A stretch of DNA of 37,507 nucleotides from Clostridia bacterium (lineage in GTDB: Bacteria; Bacillota; Clostridia; TANB77; CAG-508). This document shows positions 24,757 to 32,487 of the stretch, piece by piece. The position numbers were made by a program, and so were the translations under genes. The DNA lies in the NCBI GenBank assembly GCA_030539155.1, contig JAUNSP010000006.1, forward strand, positions 1 through 37,507, in the 5' to 3' direction. The notes beneath the pieces were generated by a model. The model made no database searches, was not told the DNA's origin, and saw nothing but the letters and a program-made list of their open reading frames with translations. Position 1 is the first letter of the stretch; every line of letters starts with the position of its first letter.

Positions 24757-24900
24757 TTACCATGGAGTTGAACAATCAGCATCATCTCCACAATCAATAC
24801 AATTACAATCCAAATTATCATTGCTTTTCTTATTAATACCAGTAGCTATAGGTGCAATAATTTCTGTGCCATTAAACTTATTCAATAATTCTAATAACAT
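24757..24900 (-). CDS. Candidate RiPP precursor, 47-aa Cys/Asp-rich peptide
   Basis: A short gene on the minus strand, 5 nt beyond the radical SAM gene, with AAGGTGA 6 nt before its ATG. The N-terminal 30 residues (start MLLELLNKFNGTEIIAPIA) look like a leader: helical, no Cys. The last 17 residues are DCNCIDCGDDADCSTPW, with four cysteines and five aspartates, and end in Trp. A small Cys-rich peptide next to a radical SAM/SPASM enzyme is the usual arrangement for sactipeptides, ranthipeptides and related thioether peptides. I cannot assign it to a named class. A plus-strand frame over the same bases is a shadow. The hairpin at 24716-24747 follows. Confidence 0.75.
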   Translation of the reverse strand: MLLELLNKFNGTEIIAPIATGINKKSNDNLDCNCIDCGDDADCSTPW

Positions 24901-24905
24901 AATGT

Positions 24906-25937
24906 TCACCTTCTCTCTCTTTTAAGATTGCTTTGTTTCAAAACTTCACTTAAATCAGTAAACAACCATCTAGTAAAACAGCCTCCTCCACATTTGTTCC
25001 ATAATTCACATTCAATACATTGTTTTGAAGGATAGCATTGAGCTCTTTTTCTAAAGATTTTAACCTCATCACTATTCCATAACTTATTTATAGAATTATT
25101 ATCTAATAAATCAATTGAAGAATTATCAAATGGATAATTTGCAAAATGATTACACGGTAATACCTTAAATTCTGTATCAAAAACTATTCCAGAACCATTT
25201 TGAATATGACAACCCGTTCTTATTCGATTCTCTGCTATTAATTTTAACAAGATATCTTTTTCTATTAAACATAAAGGAAACGACACTTCTACATTATAAT
25301 CAATATCATTACATTCCATTTCATTATATATAGTAGTCAAAAATCTCCCCATTTTAATTATTTCATTTGGGTTTACTAAATTATTTTCTTCAACAACTGG
25401 TTTTACAAATTGTAAAAATATCCTTGATATTTCGTTTTCTTTTAATAGCTTTATCAAGGCTCTTAATTCTAAAATATCATCATTAACTATAACATAAGAA
25501 ACTGAAGGATTAAAACTCAATCTTTTTAAATTTTTATATCCATCCAACATCTCCGTTAAACCATAGCATCTTGTATTTTTTTTATAACTTTCTTCATCTA
25601 TTGCCTTTAATGAAATGTTAACACTATCTACACCTAAATCTACAACTTTTTTTGAGAATTCATAATTCTTAAACATTCTTCCATTTGTTGCTATAGCCAA
25701 AGATAATTTTTTTTGTTTAACGTAAGATATCAAATCAAAAAAATGGCTATATATTGTTGGTTCCCCACCAATCAATACAATTTTACTTATCCCATTCTTT
25801 TTCAATAAATCTACTGCTCTTTTTGACTTTTCAAAATCCATAATAGAATTATCAAATTTATTTTGAGCATAACACCACTCACAATTATTATTACATGTTC
25901 TATTTGTAGTTAACCAAGCCGTTTTAATTTTTCCCAT
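24906..25937 (-). CDS. Radical SAM/SPASM peptide-modifying enzyme
   Basis: 343 residues. The radical SAM cluster is CNNNCEWCYA (Cys15, Cys19, Cys22), with GGEP at 57-60 for SAM binding. The C-terminal SPASM region has seven cysteines (243, 262, 301, 307, 310, 316, 320), ending in the CxxCxxxxxCxxxC spacing CIECELWNKCGGGC that binds auxiliary Fe-S clusters. SPASM proteins modify ribosomal peptides (thioether or C-C bonds) or activate enzymes; the Cys-rich peptide encoded 5 nt downstream is the obvious substrate. No separate RRE domain is seen. Start at 25937, 7 nt after AAGGAGAG. A perfect promoter lies at 25994-26022. No transporter or protease is adjacent. Confidence 0.88.
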   Translation of the reverse strand: MGKIKTAWLTTNRTCNNNCEWCYAQNKFDNSIMDFEKSKRAVDLLKKNGISKIVLIGGEPTIYSHFFDLISYVKQKKLSLAIATNGRMFKNYEFSKKVVDLGVDSVNISLKAIDEESYKKNTRCYGLTEMLDGYKNLKRLSFNPSVSYVIVNDDILELRALIKLLKENEISRIFLQFVKPVVEENNLVNPNEIIKMGRFLTTIYNEMECNDIDYNVEVSFPLCLIEKDILLKLIAENRIRTGCHIQNGSGIVFDTEFKVLPCNHFANYPFDNSSIDLLDNNSINKLWNSDEVKIFRKRAQCYPSKQCIECELWNKCGGGCFTRWLFTDLSEVLKQSNLKRERR

Positions 25938-25993
25938 AATTCCACTCTCCTTAAATTTAATTAAATTTAAAAAAATATACATAACATATTTAC

Positions 25994-26022
25994 ATTATAT
26001 ATTATAAATTGAAATTTGTCAA
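25994..26022 (-). promoter_or_regulatory. Consensus sigma-A promoter of the radical SAM operon
   Basis: On the minus strand TTGACA (26022-26017), 17-nt spacer, TATAAT (25999-25994), about 50 nt of leader before the start at 25937. Confidence 0.8.
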
Positions 26023-26095
26023 TACTTTTTTAAAAAAACTGTCTTTTTATTATAAAATCTTTTAAAAATGTACAAACTATCTTTTTTTACTCCCC

Positions 26096-26252
26096 CTAAA
26101 ATTTTGATTCTTCATAATTATATGGTATACTTCTCCCCAGAGCAACATTCTCTATTTTTCTATTATTAGCAAATCATCCATATTATTTTACTTTTATCAA
26201 TAATCTTTTCTATTTCTTTTGGTTTATCATCACAATAAACTAAGCGTACCAT
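26096..26252 (-). pseudogene. Truncated relic of a small ASCH-like protein gene
   Basis: From an ATG with AGAGGTG upstream the minus strand reads MVRLVYCDDKPKEIEKIIDK, then a stop after 28 codons; further on, in another frame, it reads NVALGRSIPYNYEESKF-stop. Together these resemble the first third (RLVYCDDK...GaxGRkIPY) of a small Firmicute protein I recall as ASCH/EVE-like. The rest is missing. It still has a good promoter (26306-26334). I see nothing else to support in 26253-26455. Confidence 0.5.
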
Positions 26253-26305
26253 TAAAATACACCTCTTTTTATTTATAATAATACTAATCACAATTTACTT
26301 TTTCA

Positions 26306-26334
26306 ATTATATCAAAAGTTAAATTTTTTGTCCA
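26306..26334 (-). promoter_or_regulatory. Promoter in front of the ASCH-like relic
   Basis: On the minus strand TGGACA (26334-26329), 17-nt spacer, TATAAT (26311-26306). Confidence 0.6.
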
Positions 26335-26455
26335 CATCATTTTTTATAAAAAAATAATGAAAACATTTCTTTTATACTTTCTTTTTCAAATAGAAAACAA
26401 TATTCTTTTCTTTTTATAACTCAAAAATCATCACTCTTTCCACTTAATCAAACAA

Positions 26456-26975
26456 TTAAAAATACTTTTGTATTAAACTTTTCTTATCCATATTTACAAA
26501 CAAATTCTGTTTGTCTTTTATATTTTTAATTAGATTTTCACATGTTTCACAGGCCAAATTATACTCTTCTAATGTTATTATTTCATCATTCAGAGCTCGT
26601 GTTAATTCATCCTCATCTTCAACTCTTATTATTCCTTCTTTCCCTTCTGAATAAATAACATCTAAGTATAAATCATCATAGTATGGGATATTATTTTCAA
26701 TGCCATTACCTTTACTTATGTCAAAATAATATACCAATACATTTGCGTTATTATCAAGAAATATTCTTGTATTATAAAAATCTTTAAGTGGTGTACATTC
26801 TATTATATAATATCCGTTTATCAATAAGTGGTTTATTGTTAATAATAAATGGTTTTTCTATATCATTTATTCTCTTTATTATAATAGAATAATTTTTTTC
26901 TTTTTGTTTTATTGTAACACTTTCCCAATCTGTAACCCCTCTCATATACATTTTACTTGTGTATTTCTTTCTCAT
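26456..26975 (-). pseudogene. DUF402 family protein with +1 frameshift
   Basis: Two overlapping frames make one DUF402-type protein of about 172 residues. Frame one starts at the ATG at 26975 (AAAGGGGAG upstream), MRKKYTSKMYMRG, and runs to KPLID; the other continues NGYYIIECTPLKDFYN, then YYFDISKGNGIENNIPYYDD and DLYLDVIYS, the core DUF402 motif (related enzymes are nucleoside phosphohydrolases). The break is at 26819-26813, where frame zero reads GAT-AAA-CGG-A and the family sequence D-N-G-Y needs GAT-AAC-GGA. A one-base insertion or a +1 ribosomal shift would both explain it. The sequence is otherwise intact on both sides. Promoter at 27013-27041. Confidence 0.8.
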
Positions 26976-27012
26976 TTTCTCCCCTTTCCCTTAATCTCAT
27001 CGTAATAAACTA

Positions 27013-27041
27013 ATTATACCATTTTACGCCTATTATTTACA
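27013..27041 (-). promoter_or_regulatory. Promoter of the DUF402 gene
   Basis: On the minus strand TGTAAA (27041-27036), 17-nt spacer, TATAAT (27018-27013). The -35 box overlaps the end of the upstream GNAT gene. Confidence 0.5.
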
Positions 27042-27563
27042 CAATTCATAGATAAAATAATCACAAATCGTTGAAACCATTTTTCCTTGGCTTACTTCTT
27101 TCACTCTTTTAAACTTACATTTTTCTAATAATTTTATTGATGCTATATTTTCTTTATCAACATCACTCCATATTGTTTGTAATTCTGTGTTTGCAAAACA
27201 CCACTCGGTCATAGTTTTAACCGCTTCTGTCCCTATTTTTTTATTATGATATTCTGGATTTAATCTTATAGCAACTTTTGCTTTTTTGTCCCTTTCTATA
27301 AGGTAAATATAAATGTCGCCTATAATTTTTTTGTTTTCTTTTAACTCAATTCCTAAATGAAAACTCTTACTCGGTCTCTCTGCTTTTTCAAAGAGTAATT
27401 CTGGTTTTAAATCCGCTTTCCCGGGATTCTTGCCCCAGTATTTATATATTGCTTTATTTGGAGTCCACTCCCTCAAATCTTCCACATCGTCCTTAACAAG
27501 TGGCCTTAATATTAGTCTTTCACTTTCAATAGTTGGTTTGTTGTTTATATAATCTTTTAACAT
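27033..27563 (-). CDS. RimJ/RimL-type GNAT acetyltransferase
   Basis: 176 residues. The N-terminal strand ESERLILRPLVKDDVEDLREW and the acetyl-CoA region LNPEYHNKKIGTEAVKTMTEW, followed by VDKENIASIKLLEKCKFKR, are those of RimJ/RimL-like acetyltransferases, which modify protein N-termini or small molecules. The usual Q/RxxGxG/A loop is changed to HNKKIGTEA but the Gly is kept. It is 17 nt beyond the DUF6339 gene, with AAAGGAGG before the ATG, and may be the last gene of the ubiquitin/ATPase transcript. Substrate unknown. Confidence 0.82.
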   Translation of the reverse strand: MLKDYINNKPTIESERLILRPLVKDDVEDLREWTPNKAIYKYWGKNPGKADLKPELLFEKAERPSKSFHLGIELKENKKIIGDIYIYLIERDKKAKVAIRLNPEYHNKKIGTEAVKTMTEWCFANTELQTIWSDVDKENIASIKLLEKCKFKRVKEVSQGKMVSTICDYFIYELCK

Positions 27564-27580
27564 GGTTCCTCCTTTAATTT

Positions 27581-28339
27581 TTATACTAAAACTAATTCTC
27601 TTTCTTCGCTCTTTTTAATTTCTTCTACTAACTCTTCTACCATTAGTCTTGCATCCTCCATATTTAAAGCATCTAGATGTTTGTCACTTCCATAAGAATT
27701 TATTTTTCCATATAATTTTCTTATTTGTTTTGAATTAAAATCATTTTCTTTTATTGTTTCTAAGGATGCAATTAGTATATTCCTATTTCTATTATATAAA
27801 CGCTCAGAAATATGCTCATATGTTTCCTGCTTATCTAAAATTACATCAACTAATTCAAACGGATTTTCTCTTTTAGGATCATAGCCCCAGTAACCAGCCC
27901 ACCATAATCTTGCAATTCCATTTCTTACAATTCCTTTTCCTCCCCTTTTTGCAAAATACCTTAGTTTTATTAATTCTTTTACCTTTTTCTCATCCTCTTT
28001 ATCATCTATTTTCCATCTTTTAGCCATGTACTCTGGAAACTCAATATGAGTCATATAAGCCCATAATTCTGACGTTACAGCCTGAACTGGATTTAAACTC
28101 TTCAAATTTTCATATACTATTCTCGCATTTTGTTTATCTGTTTTTGCATCTCCAATTATTAATTCAAATTGTTCTACTTCTATTTGACTAGACACTTCAT
28201 AATTATTGTTATTTGCTTCTTCAAACATTTTTTTTAACCAATTTGGATTCTTTAACATTTCTATATAATATTTTTTATTTACTATTATATCTTCTTCAAT
28301 TTTATTTAAAACCTTTGTCTTAAATATTTTTTGTTTCAT
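27581..28339 (-). CDS. DUF6339 family protein
   Basis: 252 residues, soluble and helical. The blocks LWAYMTHIEFPEYMAKRW and GIVRNGIARLWWAGYWGYDP followed by NPFELVDVILDKQ and ERLYNRNRNILIASLE match my memory of DUF6339, a family of unknown activity. Similar proteins occur with the same type of ATPase as the gene upstream, in what look like defence loci (recalled, not checked). Its ATG directly abuts the TAA of the preceding gene (TAAATG), with AAGGAG upstream, so the genes are coupled. Confidence 0.7.
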   Translation of the reverse strand: MKQKIFKTKVLNKIEEDIIVNKKYYIEMLKNPNWLKKMFEEANNNNYEVSSQIEVEQFELIIGDAKTDKQNARIVYENLKSLNPVQAVTSELWAYMTHIEFPEYMAKRWKIDDKEDEKKVKELIKLRYFAKRGGKGIVRNGIARLWWAGYWGYDPKRENPFELVDVILDKQETYEHISERLYNRNRNILIASLETIKENDFNSKQIRKLYGKINSYGSDKHLDALNMEDARLMVEELVEEIKKSEERELVLV

Positions 28340-29209
28340 TTAATCATCATCTCCTTCTTGATTTTCTAAAATAGTTTTTAATTCTTTTATAGAGTCTACC
28401 GTAATATTTTGCATTATCAATTGTGCTGTTTCATGTGAATTTTGTAATAATTCTTCCTTAACCTTATGTTCTCTTTTTGTAATTTCATCAATTTTTTTCA
28501 TAAGGGTTTTAAACCATAGTTTGCTTGAAAACTCTTCTTCAGCCTCATTCATATCATTAATTAATCCTGTTAATATTGGCATTAATAATAGAGAATTCAT
28601 TATTTTTATTATACTCTTATTTCCTTTTATTCTAGAATAAAAGTCACCTATTTCTTTTGGTATTTTCACTAAAATTCTATCATAATTTGGATCATATATT
28701 ATATTCTCTATTGTTTCATCTTTTTGAAAATTAAATATAGTGTGAATTTCTTTTAAAACTTCCCCTTTTAAAGTAATAAACTGTCTTACACTTCTACAAA
28801 CAGCTAAAACCTCATTCTTTCCAATATCCATTTCTATATCTTTATATAAATCTATAAAATCTTTATTTTTAAAATTATTTAAATCTTCTTTAGCCAAAAT
28901 AGCAATATCTATATCTATAAAATCTATAACCTCATCTTTTTTTAATACTATATTAATGTCTTCCTCATCATAAAACTCAAACATTTTTCTGTAAAAAACA
29001 TTTGGAGACTCTATCTGTATTGCATAACACGCCTTCCTTTCCTCTATTAGTTTTTTTATTTCTTCATTATCTATTATACATTCTATTTTGATTTTATGTC
29101 CCTCTGTTGTACTTTTATATAAATATCTAGCTTTAATAGTTGTTGTTTTATAATCTATATTTTCTTCTAAAAGTATTGGATAAGGATAATTACCTTTAAT
29201 CTTGAACAT
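28340..29209 (-). CDS. Uncharacterised protein between ATPase and DUF6339 genes
   Basis: 289 residues. The first part is beta-rich (NYPYPILLEENIDYKTTTIK), the last about 70 residues are helical and charged, with a possible coiled coil around LMKKIDEITKREHKVKEELL. I recognise no catalytic motif. It overlaps the upstream ATPase gene by 14 nt and touches the DUF6339 gene, so the three are one translational unit; a structural or adaptor role in a three-protein system is the simplest inference. GGAGG precedes the ATG. Confidence 0.65.
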   Translation of the reverse strand: MFKIKGNYPYPILLEENIDYKTTTIKARYLYKSTTEGHKIKIECIIDNEEIKKLIEERKACYAIQIESPNVFYRKMFEFYDEEDINIVLKKDEVIDFIDIDIAILAKEDLNNFKNKDFIDLYKDIEMDIGKNEVLAVCRSVRQFITLKGEVLKEIHTIFNFQKDETIENIIYDPNYDRILVKIPKEIGDFYSRIKGNKSIIKIMNSLLLMPILTGLINDMNEAEEEFSSKLWFKTLMKKIDEITKREHKVKEELLQNSHETAQLIMQNITVDSIKELKTILENQEGDDD

Positions 29210-30947
29210 ATATTTTTACCTCCATAATACATTTTCTTTTATTTTCAAATTCTACTTCTAACATCGTATCTTCATCTGCCTTTAGAGTTACTCCCTTTAT
29301 TACATTTCCAAACGCTTCTAATTCATTTCCTAATTTATATACTCTATGAATTCTTATTCTTTCTAAATCCCCTGAGTCTGTTAACCTTTGAAAATGAATT
29401 TCTGCATTTTCTATGTCTTCTACTGTTCTAATAATAACCCTATAATTATTTTTTTCACTATTATATGGGGTTTTAATATATTTCATATTTATTTGATGAT
29501 ATACTTCGCCATTACCACTTAAATTTTCCCCTTCACCTTTTACTTTTTTTCCCTCTCCTCTTTCTCTTTCATATTCTCCTCTTTCTTCTCCACCTATATT
29601 AGGATTTTCATTACTTGATTTATCAATTCCATCATTTCTATTTTTTGTTTTGGAAATAAGAATTTCTTGTTCTTCCTCCTCTATAATATCTATTTCATCA
29701 AATGGTTTTTGAATTTCCTCGATTCCGTTATTATCATCTTCTTCTATATTTAAAAAATCCAAACCCTCTGCATCAAATTCATTAACATCATCCCTATATA
29801 CTAAAGAATCAATTTGCTCATTTATCCACCTCTCAACCTTCTTAATTGTTTCTTTAATTGTATTCCTATCCTTTTGATTTTCTATATTATCAGCTCTCCA
29901 ATCATCATGAGTTTGAGGTTCACTTTCCCTTAATTGTCTATTAATTTCTTCTCCCCTAGCTATAAATATTCCTATAAAATTAACTGGTCTTTTTCTTGGA
30001 GAAAAAATATTAATTTTCATTTCATTATTCCTCATTTTTAATATTTTTTTTTCGGGATATTCCGACATTTTTGCAATTTTCAATTCTACATCATCTTCCG
30101 TACATATAGTTCCATATCTAACTTCTTCTACACTATCATTTAACTCTATAAATTTATACGCATTAAATTTTATATCTTCATCTATTCTTTCATTAATCTT
30201 TTTTCCCTCTTCCGCATATTGTCTAATATTCTTTGAATCTATTACAATTTCCTCATTTTTATTACTTATCTTCACTTCTAATTTATCTTCAATGATTAAT
30301 TTCCAAAAATTTTCTATTACAGAATACAATATGCTATATACCCAATCTTCTTTTTCTATTTTGGCTCCTATAATATATAAATCTGTTCCTGTCTCTTTCC
30401 TTTTAAAAAACTCATCCATCTTTTCCATATTCCTTATTGGTTTGCACTCATATTCGCCTATTTCTCCCCAATAACCAATATTACTTCTAACTATATTATT
30501 TCTTTTATGAGCACATAAAATTGATTTTCCTTGAAAGGCATAACCTTCTTTCTCTACATAAGTTCCATAAAAAATAGTTCTAAAATATGAAAAAACAAAA
30601 GCTGCATGTTTTCCGGATCCATAGGAACCACCACTAATTCCACCTTTCGTAGAATTTCCTGATGATCTTATTAAACCATACCAATCACTATTTCTCCTCT
30701 CTTCAATTCCAACTAAACCCGTTGTATTAAAATCACTAATCTTTAAAACATCAATTGTATCGTTTTCAAATTTTCCTTTAGCAACCTCTCTAAATTTTTT
30801 TAATCTTTCATTAGACACACATAGATCTAAATCATTCGCTTTTTCTCTTAACCCATATAATAATAAAGACCCACTTGCTAAAATATAGTACTCTCCTTTT
30901 GGTAAATTTAAACCCTTTACTAATTTCAATAATTCTTCTTCATTCAT
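29196..30947 (-). CDS. GHKL ATPase fused to a nucleotidyltransferase fragment
   Basis: 583 residues. From about residue 65 the protein matches GHKL-type ATPases of defence-like loci: VLKISDFNTTGL (D-x-G-x-G box variant, 67-78), then LIRSSGNSTKGG and GGSYGSGKHAAF (glycine-rich lid, 106-117). Residues 1-60 are different: LPKGEYYILASGSLLLYGLR with DLDLCV (Gly26-Ser27, Asp39, Asp41) is the start of a nucleotidyltransferase-like domain. The N-box helix (ExxxNSxDA) that binds Mg-ATP should lie in front of the DFNTTG box and is absent. A highly charged linker (about 400-480) leads to a C-terminal beta domain. It looks like a recombination chimera that may have lost ATPase activity. It starts 20 nt beyond the ubiquitin gene. 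Confidence 0.75.
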   Translation of the reverse strand: MNEEELLKLVKGLNLPKGEYYILASGSLLLYGLREKANDLDLCVSNERLKKFREVAKGKFENDTIDVLKISDFNTTGLVGIEERRNSDWYGLIRSSGNSTKGGISGGSYGSGKHAAFVFSYFRTIFYGTYVEKEGYAFQGKSILCAHKRNNIVRSNIGYWGEIGEYECKPIRNMEKMDEFFKRKETGTDLYIIGAKIEKEDWVYSILYSVIENFWKLIIEDKLEVKISNKNEEIVIDSKNIRQYAEEGKKINERIDEDIKFNAYKFIELNDSVEEVRYGTICTEDDVELKIAKMSEYPEKKILKMRNNEMKINIFSPRKRPVNFIGIFIARGEEINRQLRESEPQTHDDWRADNIENQKDRNTIKETIKKVERWINEQIDSLVYRDDVNEFDAEGLDFLNIEEDDNNGIEEIQKPFDEIDIIEEEEQEILISKTKNRNDGIDKSSNENPNIGGEERGEYERERGEGKKVKGEGENLSGNGEVYHQINMKYIKTPYNSEKNNYRVIIRTVEDIENAEIHFQRLTDSGDLERIRIHRVYKLGNELEAFGNVIKGVTLKADEDTMLEVEFENKRKCIMEVKIYVQD

Positions 30948-30967
30948 AACAAATACACTTTCCTTTT

Positions 30968-31753
30968 TTATTTCCTATTTTTCCTTCTAATACACATATC
31001 TGCGCCTATTATTCCTATAGGCACTCCCATAAAGCTCACAATAAGACCACTTCTATTTATTCCTGTTTTTGGTGTAGAATCCTTTTGTTTTATTTTATTT
31101 TCTCCTGCTCCATTCCCATCAGTTTTTATAATATTTAGAGTTTCACTATTAGAGTTATCTGTCACTGTATTGTTTAACAAAGAATCTCCTTGTTCTTGAG
31201 GTTCTTCAGATATTAATCCATATTCTGCTTTTATTTTCACAGCATAACCTGGCATTACAAATGTTTTATTTGTAGTATTATATTCAACCAAATCCGTTAT
31301 ATCTGAATTATCCTCATACTTTAAAACCTTAATGTTTTTTAGTGCATATCCAACATTTGGAGTTATTGATGTAATTGTTACCACATCCCCTTCATTTGCA
31401 TTTTCCTTATCCACACTAATCGTTCCATTTCCTTGTTCACAGGTTATATCATAATTACCTGTTCTTAATATTAAATGTAGTGTTGCTTCTTTTTGTATAT
31501 TATAATCTGCTAAAGTCCTATCATCTTCTAATTGTTTTCCTGCAAAAATAAGTCTCTGTTGTTCTGGTGAAATTCTTTCCTTATCTTCAATTTTTGATTT
31601 AATAACCTCAATTGTATCAGAACTTTCTACTTCTAATGTAATATTTTTTCCCGTTAGAGTTTTTACGAAAATTTGCATAGCATATACACTACTATTAATG
31701 CTTAAAACTAATATAAAAAGTATTACACTTGTTGCAATAACTTTCCCCCTCAT
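30968..31753 (-). CDS. Wall-anchored surface protein containing a ubiquitin domain
   Basis: 261 residues. Residues 1-25 are a signal peptide (cleavage after SSVYA). The mature protein would begin [18 protein letters not shown] and follow human ubiquitin closely: 59 of 72 positions are identical by hand alignment, with all seven lysines (6, 11, 27, 29, 33, 48, 63) and the Leu8/Ile44/His68 patch kept. The terminal LRLRGG is LRTGNY, so it cannot be conjugated and runs straight into a bacterial beta-repeat-like domain ([19 protein letters not shown], about 103-180). A Ser/Asn-rich linker and a sorting tail follow: TPKTG (227-231), hydrophobic segment, RRKNRK. GGAGGAG precedes the ATG. Codon use is AT-rich like its neighbours, so the acquisition is not recent. 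Confidence 0.92.
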   Translation of the reverse strand: MRGKVIATSVILFILVLSINSSVYAMQIFVKTLTGKNITLEVESSDTIEVIKSKIEDKERISPEQQRLIFAGKQLEDDRTLADYNIQKEATLHLILRTGNYDITCEQGNGTISVDKENANEGDVVTITSITPNVGYALKNIKVLKYEDNSDITDLVEYNTTNKTFVMPGYAVKIKAEYGLISEEPQEQGDSLLNNTVTDNSNSETLNIIKTDGNGAGENKIKQKDSTPKTGINRSGLIVSFMGVPIGIIGADMCIRRKNRK

Positions 31754-31788
31754 ATTTTCACACTCCTCCGTTACTTATCCATATATTT

Positions 31789-31817
31789 ATTATACTATAT
31801 ATAATAGAAATCCTCAA
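31789..31817 (-). promoter_or_regulatory. Promoter of the ubiquitin-domain gene
   Basis: On the minus strand TTGAGG (31817-31812), 17-nt spacer, TATAAT (31794-31789). With no terminator before 27.6 kb it could drive the whole ATPase cluster too. Confidence 0.65.
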
Positions 31818-31911
31818 CCCTTTTATTTATGTATTATTTTACATTTTCCTTACTATTAAATATAAATTTTCTCATGCGCCTCTCCTCTTTTTTAAGAAAA
31901 TTTACATGACT

Positions 31912-32295
31912 TTAAAATTCCTCCATCAACTTCTCCACAAAACACCTATCTGCCCCAGCAAACTCATAGTTCCCTAGTTCTTCTTCACTAATCCACTTTG
32001 CATCTTCATGTTCTAATAACTCTATATCATCACTCATTAATTTTGCTTTATATACAATAAGTTTTATTTTTCTATCTGGGTATTCAAATATATTTGTATC
32101 AAAATATTCCTCAACTTCTATTTCTGCATTTAATTCCTCTTTAATCTCCCTTTTTAGTGCCTCTTGATATGTTTCTCCTTTTTCTACTTTTCCTCCTGGA
32201 AATTCCCACAAACCGCCTTGCAACTTTTTTAAATTTCTTTGTGTTATCAAGAATTTTTCTCCCTTATAAATAATTCCTGCTACAACTTCTATCAT
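31912..32295 (-). CDS. mutT: MutT-type Nudix hydrolase
   Basis: 127 residues. The Nudix box is complete: Gly35, Glu41, Arg49-Glu50 and Glu53-Glu54 in GKVEKGETYQEALKREIKEE. The VVAGIIY start, the QRxxxxxxGGLWEFPGG block and the short length are those of MutT/8-oxo-dGTP diphosphatase, which removes oxidised guanine nucleotides from the pool; closely related members hydrolyse CTP or dCTP analogues. GAAGGA precedes the ATG. A good promoter (TAGACA-N17-TATAAT) lies upstream, so it is transcribed alone. Confidence 0.85.
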   Translation of the reverse strand: MIEVVAGIIYKGEKFLITQRNLKKLQGGLWEFPGGKVEKGETYQEALKREIKEELNAEIEVEEYFDTNIFEYPDRKIKLIVYKAKLMSDDIELLEHEDAKWISEEELGNYEFAGADRCFVEKLMEEF

Positions 32296-32373
32296 CGTTA
32301 TTCCTTCTTTCTGTAAAACTTTTTTATTTATCCTTGAAATAGATTTTCTATAATCTTTTCTGTTATTTTGCCT

Positions 32374-32410
32374 TTATCAATTATACTAAATTATCCACAT
32401 TTTGTCTATA
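32374..32410 (-). promoter_or_regulatory. Promoter of the mutT gene
   Basis: On the minus strand TAGACA, 17-nt spacer, TATAAT, about 85 nt before the start at 32295. Confidence 0.55.
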
Positions 32411-32447
32411 AACTGTGCATTACTTTTATTTTTTTATTATTTTGTAC

Positions 32448-32480
32448 AAAAAAAGTGAAAGCACTCGCTTTCACTTTTTT
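32448..32480. terminator. Strong symmetrical terminator
   Basis: AAAAAAGTGAAAGC-ACTC-GCTTTCACTTTTTT, a 14-bp stem with T-runs on both strands, just beyond the stop at 32488. Confidence 0.9.
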
Positions 32481-32487
32481 CATATTA

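Noticed and set aside
24719-24925. Plus-strand frame of 68 residues
   Set aside because: It is antisense to the Cys-rich peptide gene, which has a proper ribosome binding site and operon context.
30968-31753. Part of a bacterial ubiquitin-conjugation (Bil-type) defence system
   Set aside because: The protein has a signal peptide and wall anchor, lacks the C-terminal glycines, and no E1-, E2- or DUB-like gene is adjacent.
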